Source: Pseudoneurospora amorphoporcata
Lineage: Eukaryota; Ascomycota; Sordariomycetes; Sordariales; Sordariaceae
Length of the DNA: 64,000 nucleotides
Direction: 5' to 3'
Assembly: GCA_033297205.1 (NCBI GenBank)
Contig: MU859207.1
Location: forward strand, 1 to 64,000
Positions 34,086 to 44,641 of the stretch are shown here, piece by piece; within the stretch, counting starts at the first letter, position 1, and each line of letters begins with the position of its first letter. The notes beneath the pieces were generated by a model, which saw only the letters and a list, made by a program, of their open reading frames with translations, searched no databases and was not told where the DNA came from. A program made the position numbers and the translations under genes.

Positions 34086-36452
34086 TGGAGTATGGTACTG
34101 AAGGTTCGTAGCACGGCGTCGGATGTTAGGTCGAGGGTTCGAGTCGGGTATCGAAACGGAGGCCCGCGGTGACGGAAGAGGGTCCCCTTGTAGGCGCAAG
34201 TGTAGGGATTCGGGCTCTACAGGGTAATAGCGTAAGCGGGAGAAGAGTAGGCGCAGTAGCGTGCAGTGGTTGTTGTTTTTAGGTTATCGAGTTGTGGAGT
34301 GCTGGCGACTGATGGGACCGGCAGCCAGGGAGTCGGAAATCGTTCATGGCTGGGTGGGCTGTGTTGGGGGCTCCGACATGGAGATATGAAAAGACAGACG
34401 GGGAAAGAGAATCAGAGCGAAAAAGAGTTGGCGGTCAAGAGATGAGTTTGTTGAGTTTCACTGCAGCAAGGCTTCCAGGATCCCTCGTGTCCGGGCCCGT
34501 CCTGCCGTCATCGGAAATTCAGGCGCCCGGGTTTGGCGCGCAAGTGGAAGGGCCACCTGACATCTTTCGGGCGCTGTCCCGGACGAAACAGGCTGGAAGG
34601 GTCGCTGAGAAGGGGGGCACGGGGGGCCACCGGACCAGACAGGGACAGGGCAATGCAAATCGTGGGGCAACCCTTGCAGTGAGGTGGTAGGGTCATCAGT
34701 CACCTCAAGACGGCAGGACGGACACGCGCGCACTCCTCTGGATCCCTCATTGTGCAACCTAATTTGGGGGTCTAAACCAAGCCAGATCAGAACATTCATT
34801 GGGAACAGTGATCATCAGAAAGAAGATTGTCCGAGATACGGAATGAAATCTGGGGAATGGGGGAACGTACACACCGCATTTCTCACGGTTTCACACAGTC
34901 CTCGTCCACTCCCCCCTCAGAGATCTGGGACGTGATCCCGGCTTGGTGACACGGCTTGGCCAACTCTAAACTTATACCTACATATCTTGCATTTGTCCGT
35001 TTACCTACCTCTTTACCTCGGGTAGATGCTGAGATGTCAATGGTTACCTACATTCTTCAGCACATGCCAGAAATCAATGACCTCAGGAGCTCAGGAACAA
35101 CAAGGCTTGGTGACTGCCCTTGCCTTAGTGCTCGTGCCGATGATAAGCAAGACATGACCACTAGTGTTGACACTGACGATAATCCAAGGCGATCAATTAC
35201 GTGGCTTGATAATGTGAAGAGGACTCGGCAAAAGCTTGATTTGATCAAGTGCCGAAACTGGATCGTACCTAGAATTGTTGAAGAGGCCTTTGGGTTCAAA
35301 ATTATAAATCCCTCACCTACTGGTTCACTCCGAACTCGAACTATTTTGATCTCGTAGAGAAGACTCAATTACAAAGCATTGGATTCGGAGGGATCAAAGG
35401 AAAGTCAGAGGCCAGTACACTATTTGACGCATTTGCATGCCGTTCAGTGGATGAATGCCGTTCAGTGGATGACGTGCATGCATTCTTCAAACCCCACACC
35501 GGTTCCAACCCACTTCAAGTTCTGAGTTAAGATACTGTAGTGCGTAACCGTCTATTCTCACTGTCGTTGCCCAACATGATGATGAAGCTATTTCTTCCGG
35601 ATTGTTTACCATGTCAGCACATCATAGGTAGAACTCAGCTGTGTATGGAACATGGTCGTTTTCCAACGTATCAGTAACTCACGCTTCTTCATGAGTTACA
35701 AAAGCCCCAAAAGAACACAGTGCCACAATGAAGAGCCATTATGTTGCACTTTGTTGTCCTGCCACGTTTAATGCCCACCTCGGGTGCTCCAGGATAATGG
35801 GCCCACTACTAAATCCACGCGTCACCATCTCACTCAGCAACTTTTCAGCCTCAAGACAACATCAAGTCAATAGATGACAAGTGGAAGATGGATTCCCTCA
35901 ATACCAAAGGACCTGAGATGATATTCTTTTCATTCTTTGCGGAATTTGACCGCTGGTGACCGACTGCCAAGAAACAGCATAGTCGGCAAGGCTCGGACAA
36001 AGAGCTGGGCGACAAAGACGAACGGATAACGATCATGTCATCACGGGTCTAAATACCAGAAATTATCATCAAGATTCAGTCTCAAATTGTGAAGTTAGAC
36101 GGAGGAGGTCCGGGGGCGGGGTCCGGGGATGCTGAACTTCGGCACTCCCCGAAGCTGGCTGCCGTGTCCCGGATGGGGCCGGGTGGATCCGGTGACGGAA
36201 CGGGCAAGTACTCTCCACCTTGGCTCAGTGCTTCAGTCGCTTAAAAAAAAGAAAAAAGAAACCTAACATTGACCTCACAACTACCGCGTCCGCGTATGTC
36301 CGCCCCTCAGTTACACAACAAGGAGGAATCGACCTTGGACGTCGTGCAGGCGCCCGTTGCTCTGTGTTCCTCAGTCCTTTTCCATTTGCTCGTCATCACG
36401 CCACCGGGCCAGTCTTGGAGCTACTGTACGGCAAGGTTCGGCGCGCCCAGCA
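34086..36452. other. intergenic region between divergent genes, with an 18-bp tandem repeat
   Basis: About 2.4 kb between the divergent patatin and alpha/beta-hydrolase genes. It should hold both promoters. The only internal structure I see is a perfect head-to-tail 18-bp duplication at 35437-35472. Open frames here (for example 34956-35357) start at non-ATG codons and have no recognisable domain. Confidence 0.5.
35437..35472. repeat. perfect 18-bp tandem duplication
   Basis: ATGCCGTTCAGTGGATGA occurs twice in immediate succession. It is a simple local duplication in an intergenic region, with no visible function. Confidence 0.9.
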
Positions 36453-37935
36453 ATGACAGACGCCGATGACCAGCCGTCCCGGTTGGCAAGATCATTGCTT
36501 CCAGACCCGACGCTTTCCTTCACCCTTCCGAGTCTACACGACGGCATCGCCATCGATTGTCGCGTTTACCATCCCCAGTCTCTCGACCCGTCGCCGTCCT
36601 CACCACCATGGCGGAAACACGCCGCCGTCTTCGCCCACCCGTATGCGCCTCTCGGAGGTTGCTATGACGACCCCGTGGTAGACATCGCAGCCGGAACACT
36701 GCTCAAGCTTGGCTTTTTAGTCGGCACCTTCAACTTTAGGTTGGACTACACTACGTCTTCCCTACGTCCAATTGCAATCCTGAAGCATGCTGACGATACC
36801 TCATTATCTTAGAGGCGCACAAGGCTCCGCTGGTCGGACCTCTTGGAAAGCCAAGGCAGAGATGGTAGACTACACCTCTTTCGTCGGCTTCCTATCCTAT
36901 TACGTTCATTATCTCGATCCTTTCCGACAACATTCCGTTCCGACGACGAGCCCAATTTCCGAAGCACCAGATTATATGGGACCTCATGGCGGCTCCAGAC
37001 CCGTTACACCTTCTGCGTCGCACGAGATCAACAAGTCACCATTGTTCCTAATGGGCGGCTATTCGTATGGTTCAATGATTACTATGCAACTTCCTTCTCT
37101 CGAAAACATGCTCCACCAATTCGATACTCCGGCCTGCAGCTCCCATGCCGCTGAAATACGACTCCGAGCTCAACACCTTGCAGAGGTGCAAAATACAACG
37201 TTAGGAAGTGCAAGAGCAGCCGCCCTCGAGCATCAGGCCAACATGTTGTCCCACTCGCCCACTGGCATGCGCTTCGGCGGAGAGGAAAGCAGCAGAAAAC
37301 ACCACCATTCCCGATTGTCCTTTTCCCACGATACGGAAGAGAGAATCCACAAGGGCGTTGTAGAGCTGATGGCCAAGGCAAAGAGTCATAAGAGACGTCT
37401 TTCCGGAAAGGACCACAGCTTTGCAAGTGGAGATGCAGCACAGGACACACGAGAGACAAAGCATCAACCGGCAAAGGATTACTTGCCTTCTGTACCAGAC
37501 CGAGCGGTAGCTCGCCCGGCCTACTTGCTGGTTTCGCCTTTGCAGGGCCTCATCAACAACCTCGCCTCGTTCAACCTGCTTCCTCGAAGACCATCATGGA
37601 AGGGTCTGACCAGGTCTATGTCATCTCCAGCTGCTACCGCTTCGCCAACGGGTGAGCTTGGCCCAGGTTCTGACACTGCCCTGTCACTGGAAGAAGCCGA
37701 AGCCAAGCTGGTACGAAACTCTACCCTCGCCATCTATGGCGACAACGACGGCTTTGTGCCTGTGCGAAAGTTACGTCTGTGGGCCGCACGCCTGGAAGGC
37801 ATTCCTAACTCTTCCTTCCGAGCCCACGAGGTTTCCGGGGCCAGCCACTTTTGGGCTCAGGGCAGAGCAGCATACACACTGAAGGATGCCATCAAAACGT
37901 TTGCCGAATCTCTGCTGGCCAAGGACGGAAGTTGA
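36453..37935 (+). CDS. alpha/beta hydrolase
   Basis: Exons 36453-36739 and 36813-37935 encode 469 aa. The 73-nt intron has donor AG|GTTGGA, branch GCTGACG and acceptor TCTTAG. Splicing restores the conserved GTFNFRGAQGSAGRTSW, the segment just before the lid in this hydrolase group. The nucleophile elbow is GGYSYGSM (Ser180). Late motifs are YGDNDGFVP (catalytic Asp) and SGASHFW (catalytic His). Residues about 190-310 form a long Ser/Lys/His-rich insertion between core strands, absent in short bacterial relatives. There is no signal peptide, so probably cytosolic. Its 3' end lies 38 bp from the 3' end of the next, convergent hydrolase. Confidence 0.92.
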
Positions 37936-37973
37936 GCTGGATACAGATCTAGCCCACAATAAAGTACATCAAG

Positions 37974-38942
37974 TCATAGGTTGTCCAACGCCCGAACTCT
38001 GAGCTCGACGGCAAGCTTCGAGACCCGAATGTTCACTGCCACCATCTCAAACGCATGCGGAACTCCAGGGTACAAGTGCAGATCCACGCTGCCGCCAGCC
38101 TTGAGCAGTCTGGCACCAAATTCTATATCTTCATCCCTGAACAAGTCCAGTTCGCCGCAGTCGATGAACGTTGGTGGTAGTCTTGACAGATCCACTGCCC
38201 TACCTGGCGCCGCATATGGCGAGATCTCCTTCACGCCATCCGCGCCCGCATACGCCCCCCACGCAACCCGGTTGAAGGCGCCCGTCCACATCAAGTACGG
38301 GTTCAATGGATGCTCCTCGGGCCAATACGTCCTATCGTCCAACATTGGGTACGCCAACACCAGCTTCTTGATGGGCGGCGACACTTTTTCATCACGCGCC
38401 TTGAGGGCAACGGCCGCAGCCAGCCCACCGCCGGCGCTCAGACCGAAAAGACCAATGCGTGCCGGATCAACCTGCTCTGAAGCGGCATTGGCGTGGAGCC
38501 ATTCCAGGGCGGCGTAGCAGTCATCAAAGGGAGCGGGGAAAGGGTGCTCAGGCGCGACGCGGTAATCAGCGGCATAGAAGGTGAGGCCGCTGGCGTGCGC
38601 GTACCGCTTGATATCCTTTGAGAATTGGGCGACGGTGTTTTGGACATAGCCGCCGCCGTGGTGGTAGAGCACTGCGGCACAAGGGCCGGGGGTCGCCGCC
38701 GCCACCGCCGGGGTGAAGCGGTAAAGGGTGATCAGGGTGCCGTCCTTGGAAGGGATTTGGTAGGTGGTCTCGGTGATATCAGGGGAGTCGGGGATGCCGG
38801 CGAGGATCATCTCGAACCCGGCGCTGTTGGAGCGGAGGGCGGCGACGTCAGTGATGGGGACAGGAGGCGGGAGGGATGCCTTGAGCGCCATCAAAGGCTG
38901 GATGGCCTGGAAATACTCGGGGTCGAACTTGTTGTCAGCCAT
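37974..38942 (-). CDS. alpha/beta hydrolase fold-3 (HSL-type) esterase
   Basis: Intronless, 322 aa, full length for the family. The oxyanion motif HHGGG is at residues 94-98, the nucleophile elbow GLSAGG has Ser169, the catalytic Asp is in CGELDLFRDE (Asp266), and the catalytic His is in GVPHAFE (His296). The block DYRVAPEHPFPAP (126-138) is diagnostic of the hormone-sensitive-lipase group. Members hydrolyse short-chain or lactone esters. There is no signal peptide or TM segment. It is convergent with the preceding hydrolase, leaving only 38 bp for two 3' ends, so overlapping transcripts are likely. Confidence 0.94.
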   Translation of the reverse strand: MADNKFDPEYFQAIQPLMALKASLPPPVPITDVAALRSNSAGFEMILAGIPDSPDITETTYQIPSKDGTLITLYRFTPAVAAATPGPCAAVLYHHGGGYVQNTVAQFSKDIKRYAHASGLTFYAADYRVAPEHPFPAPFDDCYAALEWLHANAASEQVDPARIGLFGLSAGGGLAAAVALKARDEKVSPPIKKLVLAYPMLDDRTYWPEEHPLNPYLMWTGAFNRVAWGAYAGADGVKEISPYAAPGRAVDLSRLPPTFIDCGELDLFRDEDIEFGARLLKAGGSVDLHLYPGVPHAFEMVAVNIRVSKLAVELRVRALDNL

Positions 38943-39559
38943 CTTGAATGATGTTGATGAAGGGGCGTTGGTGCTGAGAAAATTGCCGGGAAATCCAGAC
39001 GCAGCGACGCCGAAGCTTCTTATACGTGCGGGCCCTGTCGATCACCCCGCCCAAACTCCGCGATGGTTGCGTGTCGATGCCGAACCGATGGCGGTCATGA
39101 GATGGGCACGTAGTGGGGTTCGCAGTTGCCGCGGCATTGCAGGGGATCGTACCGTGGCCTCCTACCGCGCTATTTGAAACGTTTAGTTAGCGTCACGGCC
39201 TCGACTTTCATTTGTCAAGCTGTAATGGAACTCCAGCTGGGTTGCCAACGTCATGGTCGTTTGTTCATCTAGGCGCCACCGACGATTTACAGTCCGCGGG
39301 TACCGAACGACTGTAGCAGTTGATCCCGCGACTGTTTGCAGCTATTCACGTTAGCAGGCTGTAGAGGCTTCTTCGGCTCCAGGTCTGACGACAGACAGAT
39401 GCTCAGCTCTTCTTGCCGACGCTTCCGAATACGCCAAGGTCCAATGAAGTATCTGACCAAATCCAATTCCTTTCATATATCAAATCCTGATAAGTCAAGT
39501 ACACGCATCACTGCCGTATTCAGGGCCCAGAACGCCTCCCGATGCTTTTCGTCCATGCC
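38943..39559. other. intergenic region
   Basis: 617 bases between the esterase start and the MFS transporter stop. Likely the esterase promoter and transporter 3' UTR. No other feature seen. Confidence 0.45.
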
Positions 39560-41587
39560 TTATCGTCCGGCCAACAACGGCCGTGTCTCGCCCTCGGCCT
39601 GGTCCTCCTCCTCCACATCTCTCAAAGCCCTCACGGCGACCCTTGCAACACCCTTCCCCTTGCCCCTCCCCTTCCCTTTCCCCTTGCCCTTCGGGCGCTT
39701 CCTCCCCACCGTCGTCTCGTCATGCGAATCAGGCCTCTCAGCCTTAACACCAAAAATCAGGAACACCGTTGCCACCGCACAAAGCACACAAGAAACCATA
39801 TACGGCAATCCCCTCCACAGCCCCTCCAGCCCCAAACTCCATCCAAAGCTCCAAGCCACCACCGGTCCCGCCATCAAGCTGCCCGCAGTATCCATCATGG
39901 CGAGCGTGGTGAACAGAATCCCAATCATATCCGGTTCCACCAAGCTAGCCAGCAGACTCCTCGCAAAAGGATAGAACCCAGAGCCGAGGGTGTACAGCGT
40001 CAAAGAGACAAAGACGTAGCGAAGCGAGGGGGCCCAGACCAGGACGCCGAAGCAGGCCGTGACGAAGGAGAAGGAGATGCGAGATAGGATCAAGTCCTTG
40101 CGTAAGGCCGGAATGAGGAGGCGGTGGGTAATTAGGTAGTCGATGCCTGGGAGAAGGATCGTGACGACGAAGAGTTGGGTGAAGGCGCGGAAGGAGTTGA
40201 GAAGGTTTGCCTAGGTCTGTTAGCACAATGAAAGGAAAGACAAGGAGGGGGCAAGAATGCGTACCTGAGCAATGGGGACGTGATACCGCGTGGAAACGAA
40301 CTGCATCAGCATAACTAGCGACTCGCGTGAGTAATCGGCTACCAAAAATGCGAGAACCACAAACAGGATACTTGGGTGGTGGAGGATGTAGGCGAGCGTG
40401 TGGGCGGCGTGGCGGTAGACTTGGATGGCGGATTTGTGGACGTCTCCATCCTTCTTTGTGTTGACTCCGTTGACCACGGATGCGCCCGTATCGACGTCGT
40501 ACTGCTCTTCCTCCTCGCGCATCAACGCCTCTGGATCAGCAACCACTGCAGACCCAGAAGCCCGCTTAAGATGCATCGTCTCGGGCATATTCGCCGTCAA
40601 CACAGCGCTCAGGATCAAGCACCCAAACCCGACCCCCAAAGGAACCCAAAGCCCCCATTTCCTCATCATCAGCGTGCTAGCCGCCGGACCCAACAACTCG
40701 GCCGTGATTAACGTCGAGAGCGCAGCGAAGAACACGCGGCTGCGATTCTCCTCTGTCGTCGCGTCTGTGACGATCATCATGCCTACCGCACTCGTGACCG
40801 TGCTTCCGCCACCGATGATCAAAAAGTAGGAACTCAACCAGGTGGCTTTAAGGGAGAGCAGATGTGCCCAGCTGCCACCAATGATCCCGTCCTCTGTCCC
40901 GTCGGATAAGCCGGAAGAAGAGAGCGCCGAAGCAGAAGAGCATCGCCAAGCAACGTAGAGCACCCAACCTGCCGCTAAAACTTGGCCGAGCAATGACCGG
41001 AACAAGACGGGGCTGCGACCCTTTTTGTCGGCTAAGACGCCGTAGTACATGGCTAGTAAGAGGCCGGGAATGCCGTCGAAGAAAGTCTGCCAACCGAAAA
41101 GCTCGGCGAGGGCGTCCTGCACGGGAGCGATTTTGCATTGCGATTCGGAGGGCGCTTGACGAAGGAGTTCCAGGTTCGTGGTGGCGGACAGGAGGGCGGC
41201 GGTTGTGGTCTCCGTCGTCCCATTATGAATAGCGTAGTACTTCCTGCAAATGATATCCTCAAACAAGCGCGTGCGCGGAGCAAAGGAGATGACAACGCTC
41301 ATGGCCGAGAGGAAAATCATGAGCTGGATTAGGATGATGGGGGTCCAGTGGGTTCGCTTTTGTACTTGAGGCTCATTGTTTTCGGCGGGTGCCAAGTCAT
41401 TGTCGTCGGATGAGGAGGAAGAGGATGAAGAGCCGGAGCCGGAGGTTGATGGCCAGTAGACCGAGGAAGAAGCAGAAGGACCCTCGAGCGGAGTGGGTGG
41501 CATGAAGAGCAGGCTTTGGTGGTCTTCCCTTGCGTCATCTTCGCGCTCGTCGTGGATGGTGCTCAGGCGAGCGACGGAGCGTGGCAT
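39560..41587 (-). CDS. major facilitator superfamily transporter
   Basis: Exons 41587-40265 and 40210-39560 (54-nt intron, GTACGC, branch GTGCTAAC, acceptor ACCTAG) give 657 aa. After a 75-residue cytosolic N-terminus rich in Ser come about 12 hydrophobic segments. The MFS signature between TM2 and TM3 is GVLADKKGRSPVL. A large extracellular loop follows TM1 with N-glycosylation site NGT. A cytosolic central loop (EEEEQYDVDTG to KKDGDVHK) separates the two halves, and the C-terminus is Lys/Gly-rich (KGKGKGKGRGKGKG). This layout resembles fungal DHA1-like carriers. The open frame upstream of 41587 starts at TTG, so the ATG at 41587 is used. Substrate unknown. Confidence 0.9.
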
Positions 41588-43173
41588 TGTGGTGGTTGTG
41601 GCAATGTGAGAGGCGGGGATGGCCGAAGCTGGTCGTCGGATCCTGATGGTGGTGAGGGTTTGCGATGGTGGTAGTGGTGGCAAGCGACTTTATCGGGTGA
41701 GCATCGTGAGTCGGTTTCAGTCTGGTCTGTCCCTCAGATCTCAAAACGCGTTGAAAGATGAGGATGAGAGCGACTACAGAAAAGATTGAAGAAGAAGAAA
41801 AGATCAAACGATGAAACACGAAACACGAACAGCCGCGATAAGAGAATTCGGAGCGCCGATCTCCAGCACATGCTCGTCAGCCTTTCCCTGTTGGGGCTAG
41901 GCCGGCGTGTCCGGGTCGCCGGAGCGGATGCCGTTGCGGGGACGGGAGTTTTTGGCTTTTTGCATCCACTCCCGCCGTGATCAAATCAGATCTTTGTGAT
42001 ATATATAGATCAATGGTGGAAAGTTTGTTAGCACGGTTCTCGTGACAGGGGTGTGCAAAACTTCACAACAAGACCAGGGATAACCACATTCACAGGAAAA
42101 ATTAGAGAGCATGTACGAAACGAGCAAAATGTATCGGGTTGATACCAGCTTCTTACATAAAAATTGGTGGTATGTTGGTTGAATTGCGAAGAGTACCCAA
42201 TGAAGTCCCGCGCTAACGAACTTTCCAGCATTGATGTGTACTGATAAGATCTTAGGTAGTTCCCGTCTGCACGCTGATTGGATGACAGGGATCCGTTGAT
42301 GGGGACGAAAGTGATAATGGTCAGCCCTAACCCTGGGGTTCTGCTGTCATCTTTTCTTTTTTCGGACTTGGGTGCCCCTGAGTGTTTGTTTACATTTCGT
42401 TGACCCAGGTCCATGATATCGTGAGAATGGATGAGGATTTGGTAGAACTGAGCCTCTCCTTCAGCATCGTCGCCAACCACAGTGATGTCGTCTTTCCGAG
42501 GCGGGGAGGCGGGGATTCCTCATTTCACAACTGACTTGGAAATGGAAGGAGCGAACGGCGACTTGTCACACCCCCCTTCTGCTTCCTTCCTCATCTGCTC
42601 TCCTTGCAAACTATTCAAGGAGGGGCTGACTTACTTCCACCTTTGACTCAACTTTTCCAACACCATCCAACACCATCAATTCCAACCAACATCATCGACA
42701 ATTCGCCGCCAGCATCATTGTCGGCTGTCCTGCCCTCAGCGAGCAACAAAATAGGTGCGTCTCTCAATCGCGAAGACAAAGATCGTTTAGTGAATCGCTC
42801 TGGCCGCAGAACATCCACGCAGTTCACAGCATGGAATCCACCCGGGAATTGGCCCGGGAGTCGGACTCTTTGTTAAGGACAAAGGTGATTGTTGACATTG
42901 AGCTTCCAACTGTGTAACAATGCACATTTGCTGATGATCACATTTTGCAGCACGGTCAGGGCCCGGATAGAAGCAAGTCATTGTGTCGATAACGCGACGT
43001 CTCAGCCACTGCTCAAGACCATGGCGGCGTCAATTTGTCCCATACACAATGAGAAGCTCGTGTTTATATAAACCTGGCATCCCGACCCGTCCGACATGGA
43101 TGTTGCTGCAGAAGCAGATCACCATCGAACAACAAAGAAACATCACAGTTAACCAACAACCACAAGCATCACC
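41588..43173. other. intergenic region with a possible coding relic on the minus strand
   Basis: About 1.6 kb. On the minus strand, roughly 42525-42028, an open frame without a proximal ATG reads like real protein at its start (DDITVVGDDAEGEAQFYQIL) and then loses character. It could be an unrecognised exon or a relic. Otherwise nothing is seen apart from the presumed promoters of the flanking genes. Confidence 0.35.
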
Positions 43174-44469
43174 ATGAACTCAACCATAGCTCCCCCCTAT
43201 CCGCAAGCCCCAGGCAGGACATACCTTTGCCGCTCTTCCTCGACCATCGCTTCTTTCGCTACCGCCCTGTCCTCACTCACGCCTACTGAGGATGACACCG
43301 AACTTAGTTGGCTATCATCAGATGTTCCACCGGTACCCACCCCTGACCCTTCGCCAACTCTCCTACTGTATTCCCCGCCGCCTGAGAGTCATAAAGATAC
43401 TCAAGATATCGACTCTTTCATCATCAGAGCATTCAATGCAGACGACATAGAGTACGGTCCGAAAACCCTGGAAGACTTTCTTCGCGGCAACAACGCCGTT
43501 CAGAGTGCTATCAACTTCTACCGGTACGTCCAGATGAAGACATTCCCGCTCTTGTTGTCAGTTCTCAAGAACACCCTATCCATGGCATTTTATGGCTATA
43601 TACTAATCTGGTGTGTAGAACTGCGTGATAGTTGGCGCAAACTGCAACTCGAAGACCTCGAGACCCGGGAAGGTTGGATAATTTGGTTGTCTCTTGTCAA
43701 CGGAAGTTACTGGATCATGACTCTTTACAGGTTCATCCGCGGCATCAGCCGCTTACACGGTGCTCCGATCGAGAAGCACACGTTCCTGGATGTCGGTGAG
43801 GCGTTTGATCCATTCATGCCCGGCAAAGCAGATGCGTCCGATTACTTCCTGCTTAGCAGTGTTGCTGTCACTATCCATGTTTCGTGTGCTATCGGTATTG
43901 CACTTTGGGTCAAGGACTGGATGGCAGGTGGCCCAGGCACCGGTAACCCCCAAAAAGATATCATTGTGGGTTGGCTCTATTTTGCCCTCCTGATGGGACA
44001 CCTTTTGAAGACACTGATTTGTTCAACAGTGCACCTCCGTTACGGCGCGCGCTGGGACAAAGCACCCAGTCGTGATCCCCGTTCGCTTACTCCTGGCGAC
44101 GATGACGACCACCTTCTGCCTTGGTACGAACTCGACACGCACGGTCTTTATCAGCCCTACGATAACCATGTACAAGGCCACTACTCAACCCAAGAGGCGC
44201 ATCACCATGGACATAATGCATATGAGGACCATATTCATGGCTTTGGCTCGACCCATGATGTCCACTATCAAGGACACAACGACATATGGGAGGGTATTCC
44301 TCGTGGCCGATCGCGGTCTTATTCGGTTTCGGGAGATTCTTTATCTTCTCATTTTTCGATGGGTACCATGGCCACGCAGAATACTATTGACATGACACCC
44401 TACGCAACTTGGCGGTGGGTGGGCAAGTTGAAGATCTATCTCACAGACCCATCGCTCTATCTATTTTAG
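43174..44469 (+). CDS. hypothetical multi-pass membrane protein with His/Tyr-rich tail
   Basis: Intronless, 431 aa, start in AUG context CACCATGA. Residues 1-75 are Ser/Thr/Pro-rich. Four hydrophobic segments follow, near residues 123-150, 165-186, 225-247 and 262-285. The C-terminal 130 residues include an imperfect repeat of the form Y-x-x-H-x-x-G-x-x-STx(E/D)-x-H-x-x-GHN (YDNHVQGHYSTQEAHHHGHN, then YEDHIHGFGSTHDVHYQGHN). That puts about a dozen His in 45 residues, a possible metal-binding or pH-responsive tail. No family recognised. An AT-rich transposon begins 172 bp past the stop. Confidence 0.75.
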   Translation: MNSTIAPPYPQAPGRTYLCRSSSTIASFATALSSLTPTEDDTELSWLSSDVPPVPTPDPSPTLLLYSPPPESHKDTQDIDSFIIRAFNADDIEYGPKTLEDFLRGNNAVQSAINFYRYVQMKTFPLLLSVLKNTLSMAFYGYILIWCVELRDSWRKLQLEDLETREGWIIWLSLVNGSYWIMTLYRFIRGISRLHGAPIEKHTFLDVGEAFDPFMPGKADASDYFLLSSVAVTIHVSCAIGIALWVKDWMAGGPGTGNPQKDIIVGWLYFALLMGHLLKTLICSTVHLRYGARWDKAPSRDPRSLTPGDDDDHLLPWYELDTHGLYQPYDNHVQGHYSTQEAHHHGHNAYEDHIHGFGSTHDVHYQGHNDIWEGIPRGRSRSYSVSGDSLSSHFSMGTMATQNTIDMTPYATWRWVGKLKIYLTDPSLYLF

Positions 44470-44641
44470 GAATAATATACTAGAGAAAACGGGAGGACGG
44501 TAATGTGGTTCTAGGTGAGTTGAGCGCCATATTTTTCCCGGTCGGAGACACGCTCTTTTGATGTAGGCAAACTAGGGAGCTTGAGCTGTACGATAAGTTA
44601 GGTGAGACCGTGATAGGCTATGATTGAATTGGATAAACTAA

